Positions 21,419 to 33,600 of a stretch of 64,000 nucleotides of DNA are shown in pieces. Source of the stretch: Auriscalpium vulgare (lineage: Eukaryota; Basidiomycota; Agaricomycetes; Russulales; Auriscalpiaceae); assembly GCA_019915015.1 (NCBI GenBank), contig JAHBBC010000022.1:248001-312000 (forward strand). Direction: 5' to 3'. Within the stretch, counting starts at the first letter, position 1. Every line of letters starts with the position of its first letter. The position numbers and the translations under genes are program-made. The notes beneath the pieces were generated by a model. The model had not been told where the DNA came from, searched no databases, and worked only from the letters and a program-made list of their open reading frames with translations.

Positions 21419-24400
21419 GTGAGAATCTTGTCCACCTTCTTATCGTCTGGAGTCCGTCCCTCGGCTGAGCACGTCTGACCTAGAATAGACACCTTGGGTG
21501 CACAGACCTGAGCCTTGGACGGGTTGAAAGTTCCTCCGGCGCATTTGATGCGGTGCATGATTCTATGAACGTCTAGCGCGTGTTCCCAGATGAATCTCCT
21601 GATCCCTGGATTCTCCACTAGGATCTCCGGCTGCCCTGTGGCGTCTAGATATTGTGATGCGGGACCCCGGATAGCAACGTCGTCAATGAAGATATTTGCC
21701 GATTCTGGGATCTCATCTTGGAGAATAAACGCCATGCAGTTCTGGAACTCTGCAGGAGAGTTGGTGAATCCCATTGGAATCGATGTGATTCGCAGCTGTC
21801 CTAGGGGTGTCTGAAATGCAGTGAGATCACGGGATTTGGGATGTATCTTCCTAGCGTCAAAGCCCCAGAATAGATCAAATACGGTACTGCATTGGCGTCC
21901 ACCAAAAGGTTCCACGAAATCATCGAGCACAGGTGGCAACCCAGCGTCTTTGATGGTAACCTTGTTCAATGGCTGTAAATCATGGACGATGCGCAGTTTC
22001 CCGTTCTTCTTGACGACGCAAAACCAGCGAGAACGATAACTAGACTGGCTTGGTTCGTATACGCCCGCGTGCATCTTTTCGCGTAGCAAGTCGAGGACCT
22101 TCATTTTAATCCCAGGCGGGATAGGAATATTGCGATGCACCCATGGCTCGTGCGGAACGGTAGGAATGATGTATGGAGTCATGTAGGAGTCTTTGATGGT
22201 CCCGCGTTGATCATCGGCGAAGGCTAGCGCCTGCTCATTCAACACCATGATGTGTTTGAATAGCTTCACTTCCTCCGGTAGCAAGAATCCTTCAGAGTTT
22301 ATCTGTAGCCGTGCCATGCCGTCTTCTGAAATACGTTCGGTTGGTGCGAATTCTGGGGGATGCGGCGACAGTGGTGGCAGCGAGAAGAGTGGGTCCTCGG
22401 GTATACGACGTTCCACGCGCGCGTCCTGCGGAAACACGCCCGGTATTGGTCGCACCTTCTGATCGACTCGTTTGTATGCCGTGCATACATCACCCGAAGG
22501 AAACGCAAAATATACTTCAGTGATTCCAGGGTCTGACCAATTTGCATCCATGCTTGTATCTTCGTTGGGTAACAAAATCGGAGCAGCGGTGAGAGCGGGC
22601 TGGGAAGATGAGGATGGAGTGCGGGTCATGAATAGGCAGACTGGAAGTCGACCAGCTGCATTGAGAGTGTTGCGAGCGAGACGGTCACAGCGGGATGGAG
22701 CATGAATCGAAACATCGTTATTCGAAACGTGAATGCGAGAGTTACAAACAGAACGCATAACCGAAGACTGTTCTTGGCTGGCAGCCCAAGTGGATAGTAA
22801 ACAAACAGCGAGATCTACGACATCGTGCCAGAGCGAACGCGGCGAGGGTACCATATCACATAACGCGAGAAGGGATGACAATAGTAAATGTGGAATGCAT
22901 GTGTACAGAGACGAGCGACGGCTCAGCGGAACGTCGAGAGAATGAGTCGAGAGGGGAAGAGATGGATGAGGAACAGCCAGTAGATCATCTGCGAGCCAGG
23001 ATTGGATTAGAACTGGAGTGATTGCACGAGCGCGAGATACGCACACGATTACTTGGCCATCCGCGGGGAACTTGGATGACGAGCCAGGCGCGGGGAACTT
23101 GGATAACGAGTGAGCGGGCATAGGGAAAACAGGCAGAGCACGAGCATGGAGAGAAAGATACGCAGCAGAAATGAACTGACAATGAGAAGAGTTAGCGGTG
23201 AATAGATAGATATGAGCCGAGACTTCAAGCCGTAGCCCGGTGGGACGCTCTTGCCAGATATCGTAGTTGAGGCGACGAGCGAGCTCGTCCGAGTCGTGCA
23301 CTCCGTTGTCGTAGTCGCGGACGGTATAAGCGAACGACGGTCCATCGAGGCAACCGTACCCGACAATCGTCGAGATGAGGACGTCATCTCCGTATCGCAT
23401 ACGAAGAAACTGATGGAGGAGGGTGGAGACCTCGAGATCGTCGCGGGCTCGGAATAGAGTGATCGCTGTCTCAATGAGAGCCGCTTCGGATGGACGACAC
23501 AATGCATTTCGATACATGTGAGCAATGAATGGAACGGGCATGGGCGCAGCTTGAACCGGGACGCTGGTAAGGCCGCGAAGAACTGCCTCGATGCGCGAGA
23601 GGATCCCATCAAGACGTTCCATGGCATAACGGCTCTCGGGGAGATTCTTGGCGCGTCGTATATAATAGATCTCATAGATTGCCTGTCGCACATGCAGCAC
23701 CAGCATTCGGACTTGGCCCCGAAAATGCTCATACACGCAGCTGATGACTTGGACAAGCATCGTGGCGTCGGTGCGCTGAGGAAGCTGAATACCCATGGAA
23801 CCAAACATCGCAGGAAGAGTCGGTGGGGGAATTGGATCGAGCGGGGTACGTTCTAGCGGATAGTTTGCCTCCATGTAAGCCGCGAAGTCTGTTGCCGATA
23901 CGTGAAGCGTACCTCCAGAGACAAAACGAGTCGCCAAGGGGTTGAGGGTGGACATCGCCGGCATTTGCGCTGGCCGCGCAGGCTGGTTGCCCGACTGGCT
24001 CGGTCCATCAGCATTCATAGATTGAAAAACCGTGGTATGCACGCGTGGTCGCTCAAGACCGAAGGGCGTCGGTGTGAAGTGCGAGCGGCGGACCTCAGGC
24101 TCTAGTGGCGCAGACGGATGTCTAGTTGACGATGGACCTGTCTTCTCACTCTCGGATTCGGACTCATCCTTTACGGTTGGACGACGTGACTTTCGTGGCA
24201 AGCTGTTTCCCGCAGACGGCGGCGACTGGCGTGACTGCAACTGACGAGCCTGTCGAGAGGAGCGTTTGTTAGGTTTGCCCCCAGTGCAAGTTGCGTATGA
24301 CCGACGGGGTCGTGGTTCGTGATGGTGATCGCCGTTAAGAAGGGGTGCAAGCGTACGGGACACAACTGGTGCGCTGGGTTCAATGATATAGCGCTTGGAG

Positions 24401-26118
24401 CCGGCGAATCCTACGAAAGCGGGTGGCGAGCGAGAGCGGGATGTCGAACGTGAACGAGTGCGCTTGGAACTGCGACCGGTGATTTGCTCACGGGCTTTGC
24501 GCGCGTCGTCGATCAAATCTTGGTCGGCGACGACCGTAGCGGGATCCTGGTTGTCGGCAGACTCGTCGTCGTCGCTCATAGCGGTGTCGCCGTCGAGTCC
24601 GCCATCTTCGTTTGGGCCGTTGTCCTCGTCGTCCTCCTGGTGCTCTGGGTCATCCTCCCCGCTACCGTCTTCATCGGCCTCCTCCTGGTCCAAGTCCATG
24701 TCGTCTTCATCATCCGTCTCGTTTGCATCCGCCTCGTCCTCCTGCTCTTCGTCCTCGCCGCTGTCTTCATCGTCTGTTTCCAGTGGGGGTGGTCCGTCGT
24801 CTGTCTCAGGCTTGACCGACAGGTCGGCAGAGTCAGCGATGGGAGAGATGTGTCGTGCGCGCGCGAGACGGTCAGGGACTAGTGGGGTCTCAACTGGGCG
24901 TCCATACTGGCTCGTGGGTGTGAAATCAATACCACGGTCGTGACGCCGGATGTACTCGTACTGGCTCCATACCGAAACAGGAGGCGGTGACGTGGGACGA
25001 GGGGGAGGCGGCGGTGAGGCGGGACGTGACGCGTCTAGAGCATCGCAGTCTGGGTTTTCACACTCAATGTGTCGCTGGATAAATTTGAGTCGTCCGTCTG
25101 CTTGATTTCGTGCGAGGATACGCACGTCAAGTTGGGTATCGTTGAGTCCTGCAGCCTCTTGCGCCGGATTCGGCCTCCACGCAGCCGAGAGCGCAGCCAA
25201 ATCTGAGTCCACCGACAGTGTATCAGGCGGGTACCCGTTCATGCCGCTGTAATCAGAGTAAGACCGTTCGCTGTAGGGTCCGCTGTCGAGATGATGTTCT
25301 TCGTCAAGGTACTCGATATTTTGCGCAACCCGAGCGAGGGGACTGGGAAGGAAAAGCTCCGGAGGGCTGTCGACGAACGCCTGGGTACCAGGAGACAAAG
25401 ACGCGGGGTACACGAGTTCGGTGTCAGTCCGCGCCCAGCCGTCGCTCTCGACCGCGTCGCCGAGCTGCTTCATGGCTGGAGACAAGAGCGGGCTTGACGG
25501 AGTGAGAAGATCGGTCGCAACAAACTTCACAACCCCCGTGTCGTCCTTTGACGGGCTGGTATCGGTACCAGTACTGGAGACGGGGAGGTCGAAGGTTGTT
25601 GGAGAGGGTGCGTGACTGATTCCCACGAAGATGGGCGCTGGGGCCGGCTTGTTGAGCACGCTTGGAGACGGCTCTCGATTGGCGGATGTTCCGCCTATCC
25701 CGACAGGCACGTCTTCGGGGTCCGGGACGGGTGAGTAGCGAGAGGTGTCGATGCCCTGAGCGGCTGCGTGCTTGTCGAGCTGCGCGATGGCCGCTGGCGC
25801 GTCTGGTGCTGAGAGAAGTCGACGGCGTTGCATCAAATAGTCGAGATACGCATAATAGGCCTCGAGTTCGTGTGCGGCCGCCTCGTCGCTCGGTGCGGGC
25901 GACGTTTGCGGCTCTAGAATACTCTGTAGATAACCTTGGATTGCACGGAGCGATGGTCGATGGGGTAGGAGCTGCTGCGCAATAGCGTGGACAACAGAGG
26001 GATGGTGTTGGCGTGGATAGATGGTATCGGGCAGCCCGGCGATCTCGACCGCCAATGATTTGTCCATAGCCTCGTCCGAAACAACGGCTGCTTGCTCGTT
26101 CACGTACCGATCAGTCAT
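21130..26118 (-). pseudogene. Retrotransposon ORF2 and reverse transcriptase
   Basis: The first about 900 codons are of unknown family: Ser/Pro-rich stretches, a long acidic block (residues about 460-540), a basic block, then a helical region (LVQVISCVYEHFRGQVRMLV). A low-complexity segment (about residues 990-1180) may hold an intron or untranslated DNA. From MDANWSDPGITEVYFAFPSG onward it is Pol: HRNIPIPPGIKMKVLDLLRE, FCVVKKNGKLRIVHDLQPLN, LFWGFDARKI, and the catalytic FIDDVAIRG. The 5' end is cut by the Harbinger element (the frame continues at 29,511-29,758), and the 3' end runs out of frame near 21,185. Reverse transcription of the element RNA would be its role. Confidence 0.82.
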
Positions 26119-26119
26119 T

Positions 26120-26187
26120 AGGGGAGCTCAGAGTAGACCGTTTTCGTTTCCGTTTCGTTTTCAAACGCCTTTCGTTTTCGATTCGGC
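26120..26187 (+). repeat. Left terminal inverted repeat (Harbinger)
   Basis: 68 bp, the exact reverse complement of 29,440-29,507. It contains several TTTCGTTTTC-like strings that could serve as transposase sites. Confidence 0.9.
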
Positions 26188-26318
26188 CCGCGGCATAAGT
26201 GACCCGATGTGTGACAATCGTGTGACTTTAGGTGACGCTCGCGTTGTGCGGCGTCTTCGTGTCTCACACACTCATTCCCTCGCGATACCTCCTTAATCTA
26301 CACTCTCCTACTCTCTTA

Positions 26319-27915
26319 ATGCCCCGGAAACGCGGCCGCTCGGACTCCGACCAGCCTGAGACAGCTCCGGGCAAGAAATCCCGTGAGGAGAACATCAGCT
26401 GGGGCACAAATAAGAAGCCAAATGAGCTGCTCCTGCAGCTCATCACGGAGCTCGAACAGCCGCAAAATCGCAAGGTTATGTTTGGTAACAAGCGTGGTGA
26501 GGTATGCAGGTGGCCCACGCATCATCTGGGCTTTGTTACTGACATCTTTCCAGAAGAAAAGCGGAGAAAGTAAGGTCGCAGCGGGTCAGCGGCTTGCTCG
26601 CATCCTCTGGAAGGATGCTCCGGACTCGGATTTCGTCAGTCTGGGAGCAAAGGTGCTCGGGAAAATAAATCAGTATGTCCATACCCTTATTGGATGCCTC
26701 ATACGTGCTCACAGGCTTGTGTAGGCTACGCATCACCTATCACTCCAAGGTTCGGCGCATTAAGTGCACGGGTGGAGGTGTCCTCACTGGGAATGAGGCC
26801 ATCGTCGACACAGGTGATGCCGACGATGGTCCAGATGAGTATTTGGTCTGCTACATAGGGCCAGATGGCCCATCCGAGGATACCGATGCACGCCACAAGA
26901 ATATCTGGCGTAAGTTCATTTTGTGATCTCCGATGAGCACGCTGGAGGCTAACACATCCTGTGCAGAGGAGATCGAGGCCGAGTTCGCTGTCTTCCCCCG
27001 AATTCACGCGATCCTTGCCACCCGCCCAAATGAAAACCCGATCATCATCACGACTGGGGTTGGTCCGGACGGTCACCGCACAGTGCACTATCAGCCTCCC
27101 GACGACGCGCCACCTGTGCGGCAACCGCGCGAAGAGGACATAGACCCCGTCCTACGCGTTCACGATGGCCCGGCGCCTCTCGCGCAAGACTCTTCTGCGA
27201 CCGCACCCGGCCCGGGATCGCCACCGCAGACGCCACACACTCCCAAAGAGAACCGCGTGCCGCCCTCGTCGCAAGCAAGTGCGAAGAAGACTCCCGCACA
27301 CCTGTCGGAAGAGAAGCTGGAGAGCTTGAAGGGTCGCTTCAAGCCCACGTCACGCACCGGCATTCAAGACATACTGAAGGAGTCCATCGAGTAAGTAATA
27401 CTAGTTGTTGGTAATGCACGTGGACTAATTCATGTGGCAGGCGTAGCTTTGCGGTGTCAAAGGAAGAGAACATCCGCAAAGCTGTCGACAGGCTGCGCGA
27501 TGACATGAATAGTCTTCGCCAAGACGCTCGCGATCGCCACGACCGCCTCTTTCGTGAGCTGCAGATTGGCTTGTGGACGAACGATGAGTATCGCCGCAAG
27601 TCGGAAGCACTTGACGATGACCTTCAGCTGCAGCTTCAAGATCTCCGTGAAAATATATCGCGCCTTCAGAATCCTCCTCTGGTTGTCGCCGCCGCTACGC
27701 CCGCTCGTTCCATCTCACGCACGGGCTCTATGTCAACCGCTGCATCGACGCCTTCATCTCTGCCGCGCGCATCGACACCTCCGGATGATGAGCCCGAGAG
27801 CGAGATGACAAGCCAGAGAGAAAATAGTCCTCCCTGGGATGAGAGCCAGTTGGACAGAGATCTTGGACGAGGATCATCTGTGGTTCCAGACGAGTTGGAG
27901 CGAGGCTTAGTCTGA
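26319..27915 (+). CDS. Harbinger accessory protein (DNA-binding type)
   Basis: Exons by splice signals: 26,319-26,501, 26,552-about 26,670, about 26,724-26,909, 26,968-27,390 and 27,441-27,915. The N-terminus is basic and nuclear-type (MPRKRGRSDSDQ). A predicted globular part follows (KPNELLLQLITELEQPQNRK, RLARILWKDAPDSDFVSLG, LRITYHSKVRRIKCTG), then a Ser/Pro linker and a C-terminal coiled-coil-like region (ENIRKAVDRLRDDMNSLRQD). Harbinger elements usually encode a second, Myb/SANT-like protein that binds DNA and brings the transposase to the nucleus and element ends; position and composition fit that role, though I cannot confirm the Myb fold by eye. It reads toward the transposase gene. 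Confidence 0.72.
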
Positions 27916-28030
27916 TCATTTTGCTTTTGTCCTTTCTAACTGCAGCCTCTCATTTAATGCTACACAGTCCTTTCTTCTTTCTGATTATATCTCTCTTACT
28001 CTTTACAATCTCAGATTTAATCTTGTTCAT

Positions 28031-29354
28031 TTATACAAGTCCTGCTCGTTGAGCGGCTACTATTTCTGCCACAAGGCCACGTCTCCTAGCCTCGCAATCA
28101 TCATCCTCTGTGATATCATCATCTATAGGATCATCTGGCTCCCCCCTATCGTCCTCTTCCTGAGCACGTGAGTGCCAAGTCGCAAAGCTTGTCCCACTCG
28201 CCCATCCTTCGATGTCGAGCACTGCGTTGTGCAAGATGATGCAACATGAAATCCACCGACACGCTCGTATATGGTCCCGATTGTAACGGATATTGAGCCG
28301 TAAGCCACGAAGGGATTGCCATCGGCCCTTGAGTGCACCCATGGTGTGTTCAGAGCGAACGCGTAGGCGAGCTACGTGTTTGTCGAATAAGGCATTTGAG
28401 CGGTCTAACGACGCTGGTTTCTTGTGAACTGGGATGGTCCGCGAGCTGACAGGGTACGCAGAGTCACCCCATGCAAACTCGTCACCTCTGAAGAACCAGT
28501 CGGTATGCTTGACAGCTGCAGTATGCTCAAATGCAGATGCATCATGAGCAGAACCGGTCATGCCAAGCGAATAGTCAACGATTCGTAGATTCGACGGTGT
28601 ATTGCCAATCTGTGTACAGATATGTCAGTCAGGAGCTATTAGAAGATATCCAGCATACCTGGACGTTGAACCCATAGTTGCACTTCCTTGTGTAGTACGC
28701 GTCACCGTCGAGGCCGGGGCGACTGTACAGGACAACAATTGTCCCGTCGTACATCACCCATCCCTCCCTCCAGGTGGATCCCGTGAAACCAAGCTGCTCA
28801 TCAATCCACCTTTTCTCGACCTCTTTCTCCTCCTCTGTTAGCGGCCGTACAAACATCCCATGCAAGGACATCAGCGCCTCCTGACATCTCTCCGTGTATA
28901 GCTCCACAGCGCCCTCTGAACAGCCCGCTGCACGGCTGATATCCTCGAGAGATGCGCCATTGCCATAGCGACCCATACGGTACAGGGTCACCGCTAATTG
29001 CGTTCGGATATCCTCCTGCGGGGTGTTCGAGTTGTTCTGGAATACGGGATGACCCTCGATGAGGCCAAGGATAGTGTCGAAGACGTGGGGAGAGACACGG
29101 AGCATGTTGATAAAGCGGTGGTGATGGGCAGGATCCTGTGCATACTCCCATGCAAGCTGGAGATTGCCGGCTTTAACGACGGGAGGACGGGGGTTGATGT
29201 AGCGGGAGGATAGGATGGTGTGAAGGATTGAGCTATCGCGTTGGAGCTGCTCCATCATAGCTGTGGCTGAAGATGGAGGCATGAGTGCCATCTGGATAGC
29301 CATATATGTGATGTATGCGTCGATAATCTCATCGTGGTAGGTAGCACGGGCCAT
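28031..29354 (-). CDS. PIF/Harbinger DDE transposase
   Basis: Two exons: 29,354-28,659 and 28,609-28,031. The N-terminal part is helical with a helix-turn-helix-like stretch (GNGASLEDISRAAGCSEGAVELYTE, residues about 130-155). The nuclease core follows: first Asp in MYDGTIVVLY, second in FAWGDSAYPVSS, and Glu in RVRSEHTMGALKGRW, with the flanking YYTRKCNYGFNVQ and MTGSAHDASAFEHT that mark the DDE_4/Harbinger family. The intron lies between NVQ and IGN. The C-terminus is acidic. All three catalytic residues are present and no frame lesion is seen, so the protein could be active. Confidence 0.9.
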
Positions 29355-29439
29355 GGCTGGTGGAAGAGCTCGAAAGCAATGGCGGCGGTGTCGCGCAGCG
29401 GCGTAGATTGAGTGACATTATGTAATATCACGCCGGGGC

Positions 29440-29507
29440 GCCGAATCGAAAACGAAAGGCGTTTGAAAACGAAACGGAAACGAAAACGGTCTACTCTGAG
29501 CTCCCCT
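29440..29507 (-). repeat. Right terminal inverted repeat (Harbinger)
   Basis: 68 bp, perfect inverse of the left end, followed by the ATT duplication. Confidence 0.9.
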
Positions 29508-29510
29508 ATT

Positions 29511-29758
29511 AGTGCCACGGCGGCGACGCGTTCGTCGTCGAGTCGTTTCTTTGTGTGACGAAATTCACGGTCGAGTGCCAGGCACAGAAAATTGTGCATA
29601 GACTTGGCGCACCGAATGAGTCGATCGGCCTCGTCTTGGACGGTTTTGGCGGCAGCTAGAATCGCCTTGACGTCTGCGCAGCCCACCGAAATGCTAGCGA
29701 ACCGGGCGTTCTCGTCGTAGACCTCGTTCAGCTGTTCCAGGCGTTCGGCAACCAACAC
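29511..29758 (-). pseudogene. 5' fragment of retrotransposon ORF2
   Basis: About 83 codons starting MLVAERLEQLNEVYDENARF with a helical, possibly coiled-coil character. It lies between the KDZ end (about 29,760) and the Harbinger right end. The frame continues into 26,118 once the Harbinger element and one ATT are removed. The upstream part of the frame, beyond the KDZ insertion, is in the +1 frame relative to the Gag-protease ORF. Confidence 0.7.
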
Positions 29759-29759
29759 T

Positions 29760-30480
29760 GGGGAGTAGTTTAGTGGATTAGCAGCCTACAGTAGTAACAA
29801 CAGGGTGGTGTTAAGTGTAGACATGATAGTGCAACTGGTTCCCAGTGTATTTGGCAGTACTATAGTGGATGATCATTATACCTGCAGATAAATACATATA
29901 TTCCGGGGGTGCCCCTGCTGATAGTATTACTATAGTGCAATCAGAAAGGTAAGGAAAAGCGAAATGCTGCAAAAACAACAATACCTACTACAGTGTATTG
30001 TTTGGTCACTATAGTGAATTCTGAATATACCAGCAAATATTATATTTATATTCCGGGGTGCCCCAGCTGATGGTAGTACTATAGTGCAATAAGAAGGGAG
30101 AGAAAAAGCGAAATGCTGCAAAAACAATAATACCTACTACAGTGTATTGTTCGGTCACTATAGTGAATTTTGAATATACCAGCAAATATTATATTTATAT
30201 TCCGGGGTGCCCCAGCTGATGGTAGTACCACAGTGCAATAAGAAGGGAGAGAAAAAGCGAAATGCTGCAAAATTTGGATCTACCATAGTGCATTGTTAGG
30301 TCACTATAGTGATGTCTAGACATAGCAGTAAATAATATATCCACTACAGGACAATTAGACAATTAGATTCTCTGTATTCCGGGGATAATGCTTGGCATAG
30401 TGCACTATAGTGTAATGGCAGATAATACAAGGGAAGTCTAGGGTATTTTATTCCAGGCAAGAACTATAGTACATGTGGAG
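29760..30480. repeat. Left subterminal palindrome cluster (KDZ)
   Basis: At least seven copies of CACTATAGTG or near variants (near 29,860, 29,930, 30,009, 30,078, 30,158, 30,304, 30,401) in an AT-rich stretch without genes. The density is far above chance and is matched at the other end of the element, the arrangement expected of transposase binding sites. Confidence 0.75.
29880..30300. repeat. 150-bp tandem repeats at the KDZ left end
   Basis: Three tandem units of about 150 bp, each with TTCCGGGG near 29,901, 30,051 and 30,200 and the string AAAGCGAAATGCTGCAAAA. The second and third are nearly identical and the first is diverged. A further TTCCGGGG near 30,376 marks a partial fourth. Each unit carries two CACTATAGTG-type palindromes. 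Confidence 0.8.
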
Positions 30481-30680
30481 CGCATGTCGGACGGTTGCTG
30501 TAAGTCGAGGGTCACGTGACTTTCGACTTCGAGCAAGCTTCACTTTCGGGACGCTAGTACTTCGTTGAATCTCTTATATTTTGGTTCTATGTCACAGATG
30601 AGCACTCATGAACATATACCAAGCTACAATTGATGGTACATTGTGTCTCAAACATGCGTAAAATCGTTAAATTGCATATA

Positions 30681-33600
30681 CTACTCGAAAACATCAACAT
30701 AGTCACCGTCGGACAGCGCGAGCTCCTCATTCTCATGTTCCGAGGCTTCAGACTCTGATGCAGACCCGTTGGCATCGCCATGGACGACAATGGCCGACAG
30801 TCCAAGACCTGGATTACTAGCCGCGCGCTCGGGGACCATGTCCGTTGATTCAGTGCGTAGCAAATCAGACGACGTCGGCCAGACTGTGGAAAGATGGTGA
30901 ACATCGATGACTTTGGACCATAGCGCGTGGAAGGACACTGCGAGCCCTTGATACGTGGCCACCTGTCGAGCCGCATATGCCTGGAGACCCTCACGGATGT
31001 CGACATCAACATCGGGCCGGCGGTCCGCTCGCTGTGCCCACCATTCGGACTTCCACAGCAGGAATTCGACGGCGCGAGGCATCTCCAGCAGCAGCAGCTG
31101 CACCTCCTCGTCCCATCGTCGGACCCTGGCCCTGGCGCGCACCCAGTCGAACCGTAAGCCTACATCCTCAGTCAGCCAACGTCGACTCACACGCCAATAA
31201 GCCGACTCACTTTCGTACACCTCCTCCTCCGTCATATCTGCCGCGGCACCCGGAGTATCTTGAGACAAGTGCGTGACGGTCCGCCAGATCCAAGGCAGCT
31301 CGCGGCGGCCTTCTCCGGGTCGTCGCTTCCCGTCAGCATCCTTGTCCGTGTCGCGTGGCCCCACGATGTCGGCAGTCTTGAGCTCCAAAAGACGATGCTT
31401 CCAGGCGCCATTAGGGTCCAATACGAGTAGCGCCGCGTATGCTGATTGGTATTGAGCGGCGTACTTGTCGATCCTGTCTTTGAACCGGGCAATGTTCCCA
31501 CGTGCGCGTGTATTGGCGACTTGGCCAGGCCCATCAACGAAGACCTTCTTGTAGTGTATCATGCCCGCTCGGACGCGGAGCTGCCGACGGAGATTGTGCA
31601 ACGCGTCCTCCGCCTGCGCAATGCGAAGTTGAATGTTTTTTTGGATGAGGCCGTGGGCGAGCTCTTCCGACCAGAGCCGTCGCGGAACCGATGAGGGCAG
31701 CCAGAGCGCCTCGTTTTCCGCTTTGGTTCCACTGCCAGTTGTCGGTGATGATGCCGACGTTGCTTGACCTTGGGTGGGCGCTGCTTCCAATTCTCGTGGT
31801 GTGTCCGCAGATGCTGTAGACTGGTCTTGCGGCGCCAAGGCAGAGGCAGAGCTTCCAGGAGCGAGGCTGGGAGAACTATGCAGCGATGCCTCGGTGTCCG
31901 CCAACACGGAAGACACTGTCGATGCAGAAGACGCCGCCAACGCCATGAGGGGAGCGACAGCTGGCATGTACAGTTGTTGAACTGCCCGCCAGCTCTTGAT
32001 GCGGTGCTGAAGCGCATTCCGTTTCTCCTGCAGCGCTGCTTTACCGGCCGGGGTCTTGCCATCGTCGTGCTTCGCCTTAACACGGAGTGCGCGCCTAAGC
32101 AAGCGCGTCAGCGCCGGCCCCGCGATGTCTCGAGGTTATATACATACTGTGCATCCTCCAGGTCCAGGCCGACGCTGAGGAATACGCTCGCGGACATCTG
32201 GTGTAGCGAGACAACACCTCGCCCAACCTCGGCTGCCTCCTGTCGCGCCAACTCCAGTCGAATGTCCGCAAGCGATGTCACTATAGTGCAGATGGTGAGT
32301 TGGTGCGATAAACGTCACGATAGTGATACATACCTACGGTGTCGTCTTCATACGGATTTGGCTTCGTCCCGTCAGCGTCCCACGCCTCGACCTTTGCAAC
32401 CCATTGTTCACGTATAGCCTCCGGTATGTTCTCGTTTGAGGACTCCAAAACCTTCCTCTGCTGATCGAGCATCGTGACGGCCTCACGGAGCGCGCGCGCG
32501 AGTTGCCTCCCTAACATGATGATGAGCTCTGGAGCGGGCAACCGTGAAAGATAGAACTACTTACCGAGGGACACCGTCTTCCTCCAATTGATCGAGCCGA
32601 ACAGGTCGTCGAGGCCCTCGCGTCGAGAGCCTGACGACATCTCACGAGTGCTCAGGGCGAGTCCGTTCGTGTCGGCCCACCCTGACTCGATCCCTTCTCC
32701 GCATGTTCGCGCAGATCCCTCCGTGAAGTTGAAGTTGAACTCACTCTGGCACTTTTCTCCGTGGGCGAGAAGATGAAATTTGGGCACGCAGAAGACCACC
32801 GTGACGCCGTCCAAGTTGATTCGGATGCCCTCAGGGTACTCCGCCATGCGGCGAGCAAAGTTCACCGAAAATTGGCAGGCGATGTCGTACGAGATGACGA
32901 TCCGCTTGTACTCAGGCGCTGAGCGGGCTAGGCTGGAAAGCACGACGTAGTCCATATTGCAATACCTACAAGCTTGGTCAGATTGAGTACATTGTCGAGG
33001 GTGAATCTGCTTACCGTTCTCCTTTCTGTAGGTCGCCTACTCCGCTCTTGCGATAGAAGCAGTGCCGCGCACAAATTACGGCACCGACGCCGTTGACGCA
33101 ATACTTCTTATGGGACGGCATATTTGCGTGGTCCACTGCCGCGAACGATGAGCCGCAGTGCTTCATCTAAGCAAGGTCAGCTTTATTTCGATTAGCCAAC
33201 GGACTGGACGTCGTACCTCTTCCTGGTTAAAGTATTTCCCAACGTGCTCCGCATACGCAGTGTTCTCCACGAAGTATGCCCATCCGGGAGCCAACTCGAC
33301 GTCTTCGAAGCCACGGTCCTTCAACTTGAGCTTGAAGTTCGCGTCGACGGCAACCATCGTCGAGTGCTTCCACCTGAAGGGCAATGAGAAATGAAGCACG
33401 CATTCAGGGGAAGAAGACTCACTGTTCACTGTCTGGCGCATCTTTCCAGTCATCGGACATGTTGCGGCCCGGATGGGGACATGCAGGGCATTCAACGACG
33501 AGCTCTCCGATGCCCGTCGCCGCTATGCCCTCCGGCTCGTGAGCCCGGCCGCCGCGTTTTGCCATACGTACGTTTCGGAAGCACCTCATAATACGAATGA

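Larger units (their letters stand above)
26120..29507. mobile_element. PIF/Harbinger DNA transposon inside ORF2
   Basis: 3388 bp bounded by perfect 68-bp terminal inverted repeats starting AGGGGAGCTCAGAGTAGACC, with ATT at 26,117-26,119 and 29,508-29,510 as a 3-bp target duplication, the length expected for this superfamily. It carries the two genes typical of Harbinger elements, in convergent orientation. Removing the element and one ATT copy rejoins the retrotransposon frame without a stop, which fixes the boundaries. Confidence 0.92.

Noticed and set aside
24395..24943. Plus-strand Ser-rich 182-codon ORF
   Set aside because: Antisense of the acidic block of retrotransposon ORF2; low complexity, no support.
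29880..30300. CRISPR-like array at the repeats near 30 kb
   Set aside because: The units are 150-bp tandem repeats without spacer/repeat alternation, in a eukaryotic transposon end.
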